Shown here: in pieces, positions 46,658 through 55,473 of the stretch
How the letters are laid out: every line of letters starts with the position of its first letter
Numbering within the stretch: the stretch's first letter is position 1
The notes under the pieces: generated by a model
Database searches by the model: none
The model's input: the letters and a program-made list of their open reading frames with translations, nothing else
Told to the model about the DNA's origin: nothing
Position numbers and translations under genes: made by a program
Source: Gammaproteobacteria bacterium
GTDB lineage: Bacteria > Pseudomonadota > Gammaproteobacteria > GCA-001735895
NCBI GenBank assembly: GCA_024638385.1
Contig: JAHEKJ010000001.1
Span: forward strand, 1-64,000
Direction of reading: 5' to 3'
DNA: 64,000 bases

Positions 46658-46794
46658 CGGATTCGTGTGCTAACCTCGATGTAATCGTTGCCGGATTCCC
46701 CTCGGCAATCTCCTGTTAAAACGAAAATTCCAGACCGTACCCGCAGACTGTCCGACGTCTTGTTCACCCAACCCTGCATTAGGGCTCCCCGATA

Positions 46795-48051
46795 ATGAAT
46801 CTGAATGATCTGAAGCAAAACACCGTTCCCGAATTGATCGACACCTTGAAGGATATGGGGGGCGACCACTCGGCGCGAATGCGCCGCCAGGACATCATCT
46901 TCAGCATCTTGAAGGCGCAGGCCAAGAAGGGCGAAGACATCTTCAGCGAGGGCGTGCTGGAAATCCTGCAGGACGGCTTCGGTTTCCTGCGCTCGGCCGA
47001 CAGCTCTTACCTCGCCGGGCCCGACGATATCTACGTGTCGCCGAGCCAGATCCGGCGCTTCAACCTGCGCACCGGGGATACGATCAGCGGCAAGATCCGC
47101 CCGCCGAAGGACAACGAGCGTTATTTCGCGCTGCTCAAGGTCGACGAAATCAACTTCGACCTGCCGGAGAACGTCAAGCACAAGGTCCTGTTCGAAAACC
47201 TGACGCCGCTGCACCCCAATGAACGGCTCGAACTCGAACGCGGCAACGGCAGCACCGAGGACATCACCGCGCGTATCATCGACCTGGTGTCGCCGATCGG
47301 CAAGGGCCAGCGCGGCCTGGTCGTGTCGCCGCCGAAGGCCGGTAAGACCCTGATGCTGCAAAACATCGCGCAGAGTATCGCCAGCAACCACCCCGAGTGC
47401 TACCTGATCGTGCTGCTGATCGACGAGCGGCCGGAAGAGGTCACCGAGATGGAGCGCATGGTCAAGGGCGAGGTCGTCGCGTCGACCTTCGACGAGCCGG
47501 CCAGCCGCCACGTGCAGGTCGCCGAGATGGTCATCGAGAAGGCCAAGCGCCTGGTCGAGCACAAGCGCGACGTCGTCATCCTGCTCGACTCGATCACGCG
47601 CCTCGCGCGCGCCTACAACACGACGATCCCGTCGTCGGGCAAGGTTCTGACCGGCGGCGTCGATGCGCACGCGCTGCACCGGCCGAAGCGTTTCTTCGGC
47701 GCCGCGCGCAACATCGAGGAGGGCGGCAGCCTGACGATTCTCGCGACCGCGCTGGTCGAGACCGGTTCGAAGATGGACGAGGTCATCTACGAGGAATTCA
47801 AGGGCACCGGCAACATGGAAATCCACCTCGATCGCCGCATCGCCGAGAAGCGCGTGTTCCCGGCGATCAACATCAACCGCTCCGGCACCCGCCGCGAGGA
47901 GCTCCTGCTCGACCAGGAAGAGCTGCAAAAGGTCTGGATCCTGCGCAAGTTCCTGCATTCGATGGACGAGATCGAAGCGATGGAGTTCGTCCTCGGCCGC
48001 ATGCAGTCGAGCAAGACCAACCTCGAATTCTTCGACCAGATGAAGAAGTAG
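46795..48051 (+). CDS. rho: Transcription termination factor Rho
   Basis: Hexameric RNA-dependent ATPase that terminates transcription. The 418-residue protein has the N-terminal RNA-binding fold with GFGFLRS, Walker A PPKAGKT (near residue 180), Walker [17 protein letters not shown] and the Q- and R-loops. It is almost the same length as E. coli Rho (419), without an inserted domain. It follows trxA as in E. coli. Confidence 0.99.
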   Translation: MNLNDLKQNTVPELIDTLKDMGGDHSARMRRQDIIFSILKAQAKKGEDIFSEGVLEILQDGFGFLRSADSSYLAGPDDIYVSPSQIRRFNLRTGDTISGKIRPPKDNERYFALLKVDEINFDLPENVKHKVLFENLTPLHPNERLELERGNGSTEDITARIIDLVSPIGKGQRGLVVSPPKAGKTLMLQNIAQSIASNHPECYLIVLLIDERPEEVTEMERMVKGEVVASTFDEPASRHVQVAEMVIEKAKRLVEHKRDVVILLDSITRLARAYNTTIPSSGKVLTGGVDAHALHRPKRFFGAARNIEEGGSLTILATALVETGSKMDEVIYEEFKGTGNMEIHLDRRIAEKRVFPAININRSGTRREELLLDQEELQKVWILRKFLHSMDEIEAMEFVLGRMQSSKTNLEFFDQMKK

Positions 48052-48153
48052 GCGGGGCCGTCGTCCCGCCGTCGCCGGCAACGTCGACTACAGAATTATC
48101 CCGCCGCGCCGGCATTCGGTTAATTCCGAATCCCTCGCTTCCGTATCGCGCAT

Positions 48154-48187
48154 AAAAAACCGGCACCCTCGCTCCCGGGGATGCCGG
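48154..48187 (-). terminator. Intrinsic terminator of the NPH-repeat gene
   Basis: On the minus strand a CCGGCA/TGCCGG stem with additional inner pairs (CCCCGG/CCCT region) is followed by TTTTTT. It lies 21 bases after the stop of the gene at 48208-48498. Confidence 0.8.
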
Positions 48188-48207
48188 AACCCTGAAACAA
48201 ACTGCGA

Positions 48208-48498
48208 CTAGTTCGAGCTCGCTACCGTCAGCGGCGCGATTTCGAAGCCGGCGTGCGGGTTGGCCTGCGTCTTCGCGACGCGCAAGACCTTGAACTCGAT
48301 GCCTTCGTGAGGGTTGCCGCGGTAGCGTTCGACATAACGCGTGGTCGTCGTAGTCGCGTCGAGGTGCGGATTGCCCTGGAAGCGCGCGACCTGGGCCGTG
48401 GCTTCAGTCGGATCCAGGTGCGGATTGCCTTGCGCCAATGCCTGGCCGGTGGTCAGGGTGACGACTGCTGCGATTGTGATCAGGTTTGCGATTTTCAT
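48208..48498 (-). CDS. Exported small protein with four Asn-Pro-His repeats
   Basis: 96-residue protein that I do not recognise. A cleavable signal peptide (about residues 1-22, ending GQALA) leaves a mature chain of about 74 residues. It contains four NPH tripeptides at residues 25-27, 43-45, 62-64 and 80-82, spaced 18, 19 and 18 apart, each preceded by Gly or Ala (QGNPHLD, QGNPHLD, RGNPHEG, QANPHAG). The segments between are threonine- and charge-rich and contain no cysteine. Evenly spaced histidines suggest metal binding or a repeated surface; this is inference. It has its own terminator and is divergent from a CadC-like regulator. Confidence 0.8.
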   Translation of the reverse strand: MKIANLITIAAVVTLTTGQALAQGNPHLDPTEATAQVARFQGNPHLDATTTTTRYVERYRGNPHEGIEFKVLRVAKTQANPHAGFEIAPLTVASSN

Positions 48499-48769
48499 GG
48501 TTTGCTCCTCTTTGCCTGTTCGGGTGCGTTTCGTAGCGCTTCGATGTCGATCGAATTTCCGGCTGCGATGACGCGGTCCATTCGAGCAGATAGCGTCGGA
48601 AAAATGATCGCCGCGCGGCGATGCTCTCGCGACTTTTTTACGACGAAAATATCGAGAGCAAAAAAAACTATAAATATCAGCGATTTACTGCTGAGGTTGC
48701 CGGCGCCGCGATTTTCTTGGGGGGCGCAGTGGGTATATACTGGCGCCAGCGACGGGAAACCCGAACATC
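48499..48769. promoter_or_regulatory. Divergent control region between NPH-repeat gene and CadC-like regulator
   Basis: 271 bases without a convincing gene. A markedly AT-rich patch (about 48632-48692, with runs of T and A and a TATAAAT) stands out from the GC-rich surroundings and probably holds one or both promoters. An operator for the adjacent wHTH regulator would be expected here; I cannot define its sequence. Confidence 0.45.
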
Positions 48770-50962
48770 ATGGAGCAGCGTTTACCTGCGATCGAGGATT
48801 TGACCGACACCACCTGGGTGATTGCGGGCTGGTCGGTTCACCCCGCAACGCTGCGGATCGACAACGGTGACCGGAACGTCAAACTCGAGCCCAAGGTCAT
48901 GGCGGTGCTCGAGTATCTTCTGCAACACCCGGGCCAGGTCGTCAGCCGGCAAGACCTCGAGGCAGCCGTCTGGACCGGCACCGTGGTCGGTTACGACGCG
49001 ATCAGCAACGCGATCATCAAGCTGCGCAAGGCCTTCGGCGACGATGCGCAGAACCCGCAGGTAATCGAAACCATTCCCAAGGCCGGCTATCGCCTGATCG
49101 CGCCGGTGGATCGCCCGACCAGGGACGATCCGGAAACTCCGCGCGAGGAACCGGGGCCGGCGGCCGGCGACATGGTCGGGGGCCAGCCCGCGGCGACCGA
49201 AGCGCAACCTTCCACATCCCGAAACCGGCTTGCCGCGGCGATACTACTGCCGGCGGCTTTACTGGGGCTGGTCGCACTGGTCTGGTTCGAGCCCTGGGCG
49301 CCCGAAGTCGAGGCCGCCGTACCGGAGCGCATGGCTTATACGCTGCCGGACAAGCCGTCGATCGCGGTGCTGCCATTCGTCAATATCAGCGCCGATCCCG
49401 CGCAGGAATACTTCGTCGACGGCATGACCGAGGATCTGATCACCGACCTGTCGAAGCTATCGGGGCTGTTCGTCGTCGCGCGCAACTCGGTCTTCACCTA
49501 CAAGGGCAGGGCGGTCAAGATCGGCCGCGTCGCCGAGGAACTCGGCGTGCGCTACGTGCTAGAGGGTAGCGTGCGCCGCGTCGGTGACGACGTGCGCATC
49601 AACGCGCAGCTCATCGACGCGTTGAGCGGCGGCCACGTCTGGGCCGAGCGTTACGATGGTGAATTGGGAGACATTTTTACGCTGCAAGATCAGATTACTC
49701 GCAACATAGTGAGCGAACTTGCCTCGAGTCTCGATATCGACGAGGGTTTGGCTGCGCTTGCTCCGCCGTTGGTCAATGCCGAGGCCTACGATCTTTATCT
49801 GAAAGGCTGGGGATACTATCGCGCCGGCAGTCCCGAGGATTACGGCAAGGCGGTGGATCTCTATCAACGCGCCCTGGATATCGACCCGGACTTCGCGCGC
49901 GCCCGCGCGGCGCTGGCCGCGGTTCTGGTGGATATGCATCAGAAACGCTGGTGGCAGGAGAGCCTGGGTATTATCGAATACGATTCCTTCGAGCGCGCTC
50001 GACAGGCACTGAAACGGTCGCGAGAGTTGCCGACGGCGTTGACTCACCAGGCCGCCTCCGAATGGTACGCCTTCTATGACGGTAGCTCGAAGCGAGCGCT
50101 CGAAGAAGCCGAGCAGGCGATCGAAAACAATCCGAACGATCCGGCGGGGCACCTGGCAATGGCTTATGCGCTGCTCAAGGACGGTCGGGCAGTCGAGGCC
50201 GAAAGGCCGATGCGCACGGCGATGCGGCTCGATCCGCACTATCCGCCGAAATTTCTTTATCGCCTCGGGCAGATCCAGTTTCATCTCAAACGATATGACT
50301 CGGCGGTCGAGTCGCTGGAACAAGCGATCGCGCGCAACCCGAACGACGACTGGATGCTGCTGTACCTGGCGGCCAGCTACGGCAAACTGGAGCAGAAGGA
50401 GAAGGGTCTCGAAGCGCTCGCGCGCGCCAACGAACTACGCGCGAAACAGGGCTGGGGGCCGGTTACCCAACTCGCAATATCTCATCAGTATTTCGGCTGG
50501 CGAGGCGATCTCCGTGAATTGAAGGATGGCTTGCGAGCGATCGACACGCCGTCCGGCGGCGAGTGGTACCGCCTGATTTCGCAACAAACAGACTTCGAAC
50601 CACCACGCGTCGACGGGGCGACGACCATCGACATGCGCGAAGCCCGGGCCATGCAGGAACGCGGCGTTTTGTTTATCGACACCAGCTTAAAATGGATCCA
50701 GGAGCGGATTCCGGGTTCCGTTTTTCTCGAACTCTGGAAAGGAGAAGGATACCGGTTCAATGAAAACGCATTGCGCCAGTACGCCGACTTCGATGACGAA
50801 ATCGTAATTTATAGTTCGAGTGGGCAAGACCGGCGTGTTGGCAGAGAAGCAGCGATGGGAGCGGCCATTGCAATAGCGGGGGGATTCAAAAATATTTTCT
50901 ACTTTCCGGGAGGGCTGGATGCCTGGAAAGAGGCCGGTTACCCGGTTGAGCGCCCCGAATAA
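48770..50962 (+). CDS. CadC-like membrane regulator: wHTH, TM, TolB-like domain, TPRs, rhodanese-like domain
   Basis: 730-residue protein with a multi-domain layout. Residues about 18-113 form an OmpR/PhoB-type winged helix (LEPKVMAVLEYLLQHPGQVVSRQDLE...IPKAGYRL, read in parts). A proline-rich linker leads to one membrane helix (about 154-173). The extracytoplasmic part has a TolB-like domain (KPSIAVLPFVNISADP, VLEGSVRR, INAQLIDA; about 196-330), several TPR repeats (about 345-590), and a C-terminal rhodanese-like domain (about 620-730). At the rhodanese active-site loop the sequence is VIYSSSGQD, so the catalytic cysteine is serine (near residue 682). It is divergent from the NPH-repeat gene, a plausible target. 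Confidence 0.88.
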   Translation: MEQRLPAIEDLTDTTWVIAGWSVHPATLRIDNGDRNVKLEPKVMAVLEYLLQHPGQVVSRQDLEAAVWTGTVVGYDAISNAIIKLRKAFGDDAQNPQVIETIPKAGYRLIAPVDRPTRDDPETPREEPGPAAGDMVGGQPAATEAQPSTSRNRLAAAILLPAALLGLVALVWFEPWAPEVEAAVPERMAYTLPDKPSIAVLPFVNISADPAQEYFVDGMTEDLITDLSKLSGLFVVARNSVFTYKGRAVKIGRVAEELGVRYVLEGSVRRVGDDVRINAQLIDALSGGHVWAERYDGELGDIFTLQDQITRNIVSELASSLDIDEGLAALAPPLVNAEAYDLYLKGWGYYRAGSPEDYGKAVDLYQRALDIDPDFARARAALAAVLVDMHQKRWWQESLGIIEYDSFERARQALKRSRELPTALTHQAASEWYAFYDGSSKRALEEAEQAIENNPNDPAGHLAMAYALLKDGRAVEAERPMRTAMRLDPHYPPKFLYRLGQIQFHLKRYDSAVESLEQAIARNPNDDWMLLYLAASYGKLEQKEKGLEALARANELRAKQGWGPVTQLAISHQYFGWRGDLRELKDGLRAIDTPSGGEWYRLISQQTDFEPPRVDGATTIDMREARAMQERGVLFIDTSLKWIQERIPGSVFLELWKGEGYRFNENALRQYADFDDEIVIYSSSGQDRRVGREAAMGAAIAIAGGFKNIFYFPGGLDAWKEAGYPVERPE

Positions 50963-50989
50963 TCGAATGAGTTTCACGCGGTTGTTGCA

Positions 50990-51499
50990 GTGACCCGGGT
51001 TCGATCCTTCGCGCCGGTGATCGGTATCGAACCGTGCATCGTCATTCTCGGCAGCATGCCCGGCGTCGCGTCGCTCGAAGCGGTGCAGTACTATGCGCAT
51101 CCGCGCAACGCGTTCTGGCCGATCATGGGCGAGCTGTTCGGCATCGACCCGGCTGCCGACTACGATTCCCGCATCCGCCAGATGCAGGCCCTGCCGCTGA
51201 TCCTGTGGGACTCGCTGCAAGCTTGCCACCGGCCCGGCAGTCTCGATTCAAACATAGACCACGCCAGCGCCGTGGCTAACGACTTCCCGTGGCTATTGCG
51301 CGAATTCCCGGACATCCGCGCCATCTGCTGTAACGGCGCAACTTCGGAGAAATACTTTCGCAAGTTGACGCTGCCGCTATTGCCGCAACCGCCCCGTTTC
51401 GAACTTGTCCGGATGCCGTCGACCAGCCCCGCCAACGCCGGCATGAACTTCGAACAAAAACTCGCCGCCTGGCGCCGCCTCCTCGACTACATTAATTAG
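50990..51499 (+). CDS. DNA-deoxyinosine glycosylase (uracil-DNA glycosylase superfamily, family 6)
   Basis: 169-residue protein resembling hypoxanthine-DNA glycosylases: GSMPGVASLEAVQYYAHPRNAFWPIM near the N terminus and PSTSPANAG near the C terminus are the two superfamily motifs. It would remove deaminated adenine from DNA. The start is a GTG at 50990 with no strong ribosome-binding site. Its TAG stop is the first part of the palindromic element at 51495-51580, so the element may have fixed the present C terminus. Confidence 0.88.
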   Translation: MTRVRSFAPVIGIEPCIVILGSMPGVASLEAVQYYAHPRNAFWPIMGELFGIDPAADYDSRIRQMQALPLILWDSLQACHRPGSLDSNIDHASAVANDFPWLLREFPDIRAICCNGATSEKYFRKLTLPLLPQPPRFELVRMPSTSPANAGMNFEQKLAAWRRLLDYIN

Positions 51500-51580
51500 G
51501 GGGACAGTTTACCTGATTACCGTAATTTCGCCCCGTTTTGGTGCATAGTTAGGGTAATCAGGTAAACTGTCCCCCTAATT
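51495..51580. repeat. GGGGGACAG palindromic element, copy B (perfect 28-bp inverted repeat)
   Basis: Arms 51495-51522 and 51553-51580 are perfect inverted repeats of 28 bases (AATTAGGGGGACAGTTTACC and on) around a 30-base loop. The left arm contains the TAG stop of the glycosylase gene and the right arm ends on the first base of the stop of the convergent protease gene. The loop resembles that of copy A (30949-31025) in the opposite orientation. Confidence 0.95.
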
Positions 51581-52509
51581 CAGGTGCGCAGGAGTTGGCG
51601 GCGGATGTGCGCCATCGGCGCGGCGTCGTCGTAGATCACGCGATTGCCGTCGTAGGTCACACCGAGCTGGCGCCAGAGCGCGTCGAGGTCGACCGGGTAC
51701 GGGTCGGCCTTCATTTTCTGATACAGCGGCACCAGCACGTCGACGCCGGTCGCGCGGTCGCCGGCTTCGAAGACTTCCATCGCGCTCGCGCTCGCGTGCA
51801 TCGACAGGCCGGCGTCGAGCACGCCGCGCAGCGCGTCGCGCAGGCTCTTGTCGTTGTCGGTCAGCCGGCGGATCTCGACGTCGGCGAGCAGGCAGAAGAT
51901 CGCGCCGCCCCAGTAGGTCCGGCCCCAGGTCGGCGTGCGGTCGAGCCCGCGATCGCCGCTCTGCGGCAAGCCCTGCGGCATGCGCTCGATGAAATTGCGC
52001 CAGATGAAATCCTCGCTAAGATACTCGCGCTGCGCGCGGGCGATCGATTCGACGTAGGTCGCGAGCCCCTCGAGTAGCCAGCGATGCGCGTAGGGCACAT
52101 CTGCCATCGCGAGGTGCACCATTTCGTGCACCAGAATCCAGTCGCGGCGCAGCATTTCTGGCGTTACGTTCTCGCCGACAACGATGCGTAGCCTCGGTTT
52201 CGAGCCGCCGAAAGCCTGGCCGAAGCGGACCGCGCGGCCGCCGCTGACCTGCAGATCGATGTCGACCGTGCGCACCGGGAAGCGGCCGTAATACTGGATC
52301 ACGGTCTCGGTGGAATAGACGACCCAGTCGAGCAGGATGTCGCGCTTCTCGCGCAGCACGCGGTCCCTGATTCGTACCTCGATGCGGCTGCCGCCGAGCT
52401 CCATGGCATAGCGGTCGTCGTCGATCGCCTCGATAGCGGGCGCGGCGGAAAGCGAACTGACGGGCAACAGGCTGCAGAGCGCGAGCAGCAGGGAAGGAAG
52501 ACGCAACAC
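51580..52509 (-). CDS. Exported gluzincin-type zinc protease-like protein
   Basis: 309-residue protein with a signal peptide (LLLALCSLLPVSSLSAA). The zinc motif HEMVH is followed 22 residues later by the glutamate in LEGLATYVE, the gluzincin arrangement of M1-like and DUF2268-like peptidases. The catalytic region covers about residues 125-160; the N-terminal beta-rich region precedes it. The GTG start has an AAGGA site. Substrate is unknown. Its stop touches palindromic element copy B. Confidence 0.8.
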   Translation of the reverse strand: MLRLPSLLLALCSLLPVSSLSAAPAIEAIDDDRYAMELGGSRIEVRIRDRVLREKRDILLDWVVYSTETVIQYYGRFPVRTVDIDLQVSGGRAVRFGQAFGGSKPRLRIVVGENVTPEMLRRDWILVHEMVHLAMADVPYAHRWLLEGLATYVESIARAQREYLSEDFIWRNFIERMPQGLPQSGDRGLDRTPTWGRTYWGGAIFCLLADVEIRRLTDNDKSLRDALRGVLDAGLSMHASASAMEVFEAGDRATGVDVLVPLYQKMKADPYPVDLDALWRQLGVTYDGNRVIYDDAAPMAHIRRQLLRT

Positions 52510-52565
52510 AACGGTCCTTTTTTATCGAGGACTTATCGGGTCAGACTGCCGGCGGCCGCGAAGGT

Positions 52566-52979
52566 TCATTCGCCCGGCTCCTGCGCGACGTGCGGCGCGA
52601 CGAGACCGGCGTCGTACCACGGGGCCCGGTCGCGCCAGAAGATGTTGTCGTCCGGTGCGCGCCCGGGATCGTCGGCGAGGCTGCCGGCCGGCACGATCAG
52701 GCGGCCGCTCTTGAGGCTCGTGTACGGCACCAGCGAGCCGCAATGGCGACAGAAGCACTTCGAGATCATGTCGGGCTCGTCGGGCGTGAAACGCTGGACC
52801 AGGTCTTCGCCGGCGAGCCAGCGCAGCCGGTCCGGCGCGGTGAACAGGTTGGCCGCGTGCGCCGAGCCGGTCGAACGACGACATTGGCTGCAGTGGCACA
52901 GGTGAAATCGGTCGAACGGGCCGCTGACCTCGTACTGCACGCGGCCGCACAGGCAGCCGCCGCGGAGTGGTTTGCTCAT
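52566..52979 (-). CDS. GFA/CENP-V-like zinc-binding protein
   Basis: 137-residue protein of the glutathione-dependent formaldehyde-activating (GFA) fold. The zinc ligands are visible in GGCLCGRVQYE, CHCSQCRRS and CFCRHCGS. Few members of this broad family have a proven reaction, so no substrate is assigned. It lies nine bases downstream of the aminotransferase in the same direction. Confidence 0.9.
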   Translation of the reverse strand: MSKPLRGGCLCGRVQYEVSGPFDRFHLCHCSQCRRSTGSAHAANLFTAPDRLRWLAGEDLVQRFTPDEPDMISKCFCRHCGSLVPYTSLKSGRLIVPAGSLADDPGRAPDDNIFWRDRAPWYDAGLVAPHVAQEPGE

Positions 52980-52988
52980 GCCGGCACC

Positions 52989-54146
52989 TCAGTCGGTTTG
53001 CGTCGCGATCAGCCGCGCGACGACGTCCTCGAAATGACGCTCGTGCAGGTTGGCGAAGGCGAAGCGGATGAATGACTCCTGCTCGGGCCCGAAGTAGGAG
53101 CCCGGCAGGCTGACGATTTCCTGATCCTCGATCAGGCGTTTGACGACTTGCCGGGCGGGCGCGTCGAACGGATGCTCGATATAGGCGAAATAGGCGCCGG
53201 CGCTGACCACGCGGTAGCGCAGGTCGGGGTGGGCAAAGGCCTCACGCAGCGCCACCGCGCGGCGCGTGAGTTCGTCGGCTTTTTCGAGTTTCCACGCGTC
53301 GAGGTGGCGCAGGCCGTAGAGCGCGCCGAGCTGGCCGGCGTGCGGCGCGCAAATCGCGGTGCAATCCTGCACCTTCTTCAACTGTTCGAGCAACGCCTGA
53401 CTCGCGCCGACCGCGCCGGTGCGGAACCCGGTCAGGCTGAAGACCTTGGAGAAGCTGTAAAGGTGCACGAGCGTGTCGCGCCAGTCGGGATCGGCGAAAA
53501 GATTGTGAGGAATCACCTCGATGTCGATGAAATCGCGATAGGTCTCGTCGGTGATCAGCGCGATGCCGTGCTCGCGCGCCAGCGCGAAGAATTCGCCGAT
53601 GCGCTCGGCGGTATAGATTGCGCCGCTCGGGTTGTTCGGCGTGACCAGCAGGATCGCGCGCGTGCGCTCGTTGATCAGGCCGCGCGCCTCGGCGGGGTCG
53701 GGCATCGCGGTCTCGGCGTCGAACGACAGATAGCGCGGCACGATCCCCCGGGTCGACAACCACATCTGGTGATTGAAATAGCACGGCAGCGGCACGATGA
53801 CCTCGTCGCCGGCCGCGCACAGCGTATCGATGACCGAGCAGAAGGCCTGGTTGCAGCCGGCCGTGATCAGGATATCGTCGGCGTCGACCGTGCCCTGGTA
53901 GCGCTCGCTGATGTTGGCCGCGAGCGCTTCGCGCAGCGGCGCGATGCCGCGGATGTCGGTGTAGGTCGCGCCCTCGCCGGCCTTGATCGCGTCGCCGAGA
54001 TAGTCGCGCAAATCTTGTGGCGGCAGGTGTGCCGGCACCGCCTGGCACAGGTCGAGCAGGCGATCCGAATCCGGGTTTCGAACCCAGGACCAGGCCTCGG
54101 CGATCGGCGCGGCGGCGCAATCGAGCACGTTGGGATTGAATTTCAT
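52989..54146 (-). CDS. Class I/II PLP-dependent aminotransferase
   Basis: 385-residue aminotransferase of fold type I. The PLP-binding lysine is in SFSKVFSLTGFRTGAVG (near residue 234), with TPNNPSGAIY and the C-terminal arginine SFIRFAF. The start MKFNPNVLDCAAAP at 54146 is chosen; in-frame sequence upstream to 54629 is antisense to the glyoxalase gene and is a shadow. Substrate is not evident; the AspC/methionine-aminotransferase-like group fits best. Confidence 0.9.
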   Translation of the reverse strand: MKFNPNVLDCAAAPIAEAWSWVRNPDSDRLLDLCQAVPAHLPPQDLRDYLGDAIKAGEGATYTDIRGIAPLREALAANISERYQGTVDADDILITAGCNQAFCSVIDTLCAAGDEVIVPLPCYFNHQMWLSTRGIVPRYLSFDAETAMPDPAEARGLINERTRAILLVTPNNPSGAIYTAERIGEFFALAREHGIALITDETYRDFIDIEVIPHNLFADPDWRDTLVHLYSFSKVFSLTGFRTGAVGASQALLEQLKKVQDCTAICAPHAGQLGALYGLRHLDAWKLEKADELTRRAVALREAFAHPDLRYRVVSAGAYFAYIEHPFDAPARQVVKRLIEDQEIVSLPGSYFGPEQESFIRFAFANLHERHFEDVVARLIATQTD

Positions 54147-54251
54147 GGCATCGGCCCGCGAGTTTTGTCCGATGGTAGAGAAAACCGGCGCTGCTGACCA
54201 GTGTTCGCCGCTATGCGATAATCCGGAGCGTTTCTCACCAAGGAATTCGAC

Positions 54252-54692
54252 ATGAAATACCTGCATACGATGGTGCGCGTGCACGATCTCGACGAATCGC
54301 TGGCCTTTTACCGAGATCTGCTCGGCCTCGTCGAGGTCGATCGCCACGAAGACCGCGACGGGGAGTACACGCTGGTCTATCTCGCCGCGCCGGAAGATCT
54401 CGACGTGGTCGAGACCGAGCGCGCGCCGATCCTCGAGCTGACCTACAACTGGGACGGCGAGGTCTACCAGGGCGGGCGCAATTTCGGCCACCTCGCGTTT
54501 GCCGTCGACGACGTCTACGAAATGTGCCAGAAAGCAATGGACGCCGGGATCACGATCAACGTACCGCCGCGCGACGGCCACATGGCGTTTTTCCGCTCGC
54601 CGGACAAGATTTCGATCGAGCTGCTGCAAAAGGGCGAGCCGCTGCCGCCGGCGGAACCCTGGAAATCGATGCCGACGACCGGCGAATGGTAG
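54252..54692 (+). CDS. gloA: Lactoylglutathione lyase (glyoxalase I)
   Basis: Converts the hemithioacetal of methylglyoxal and glutathione to S-lactoylglutathione. The 146-residue VOC-fold protein has the metal ligands expected: His in KYLHTMVRV, Glu in PILELTYNW, His in [10 protein letters not shown] and Glu in [14 protein letters not shown] site is upstream. It overlaps the following SDR gene by seven bases. Confidence 0.95.
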   Translation: MKYLHTMVRVHDLDESLAFYRDLLGLVEVDRHEDRDGEYTLVYLAAPEDLDVVETERAPILELTYNWDGEVYQGGRNFGHLAFAVDDVYEMCQKAMDAGITINVPPRDGHMAFFRSPDKISIELLQKGEPLPPAEPWKSMPTTGEW

Positions 54693-55468
54693 CCGTCGAG
54701 CGCTATCTCGACGGCCGCGTCGCGATCGTCACCGGCGGCCTGACCGGCATCGGCAAGGCGATCGCGCGGGCGCTGGCCGAGCGCGGCGCGACCGTCGCGG
54801 TCGGCGGCCGCCGGCGGCTCGACGCGGCGATCGCCGAACTCGAGGCCGCGAGCGACCGGATTGTTTACTACCCGCTCGACGTCGCCGACCTCGCCAGCGT
54901 CGAGGCCTTCGTCGATACCGTCGCGCAGGCCCACGGGCCGGCCGACATTCTCGTCAATTCGGCCGGCATTTCGACTCATCAATACGTTTGCGGGCACGAC
55001 GTCGAAGCCTGGCTCGACGTCATCGATATCAACCTGTCAGGCCCGTTCCGGATGATCCGCGCGTGCCTGCCGCAGATGATCGAGCGCCGCTGGGGGCGCA
55101 TCATCAACATCGGCTCGACCGCGGCGCGCGTCGCGGTCGCCGATCACGCCGCCTACTGCGCATCGAAGTCGGGGCTGTTGGGCCTGAACCGCGCGGTCGC
55201 GCTCGAGGGCGCGCCGCACGGCGTCAGCTCGGTCGTGATCAGCCCGACCTGGGTGCAAACCGAGATGATGGCCGAGAGCATGGAAATCCAGGCACGCAAC
55301 GCCGGGCGCAGCGTCGACGACGAGATTGCCGACATCGTCGCGCAACAACCGCAGAAACGCCTGGTGCAGCCGCACGAACTCGGCGCGCTCGCGGCCTTCC
55401 TGTGTCGCGACGAGGCGCTCGGCATCACGATGGAAGACATCCAGCTCAACGCCGGCGCCCTGTGGTAA
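54686..55468 (+). CDS. Short-chain dehydrogenase/reductase
   Basis: 260-residue classical SDR. The cofactor motif is [10 protein letters not shown] and the catalytic YCASK (near residue 156) is present with an upstream serine (NIGSTAARV). Specificity is not readable. The ATG at 54686 overlaps the gloA stop region, so the two genes are likely co-translated. Confidence 0.9.
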   Translation: MVAVERYLDGRVAIVTGGLTGIGKAIARALAERGATVAVGGRRRLDAAIAELEAASDRIVYYPLDVADLASVEAFVDTVAQAHGPADILVNSAGISTHQYVCGHDVEAWLDVIDINLSGPFRMIRACLPQMIERRWGRIINIGSTAARVAVADHAAYCASKSGLLGLNRAVALEGAPHGVSSVVISPTWVQTEMMAESMEIQARNAGRSVDDEIADIVAQQPQKRLVQPHELGALAAFLCRDEALGITMEDIQLNAGALW

Positions 55469-55473
55469 CCGCG

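Noticed and set aside
46528..48081. 517-codon open frame antisense to rho
   Set aside because: Shadow of rho; no ribosome-binding site or domain.
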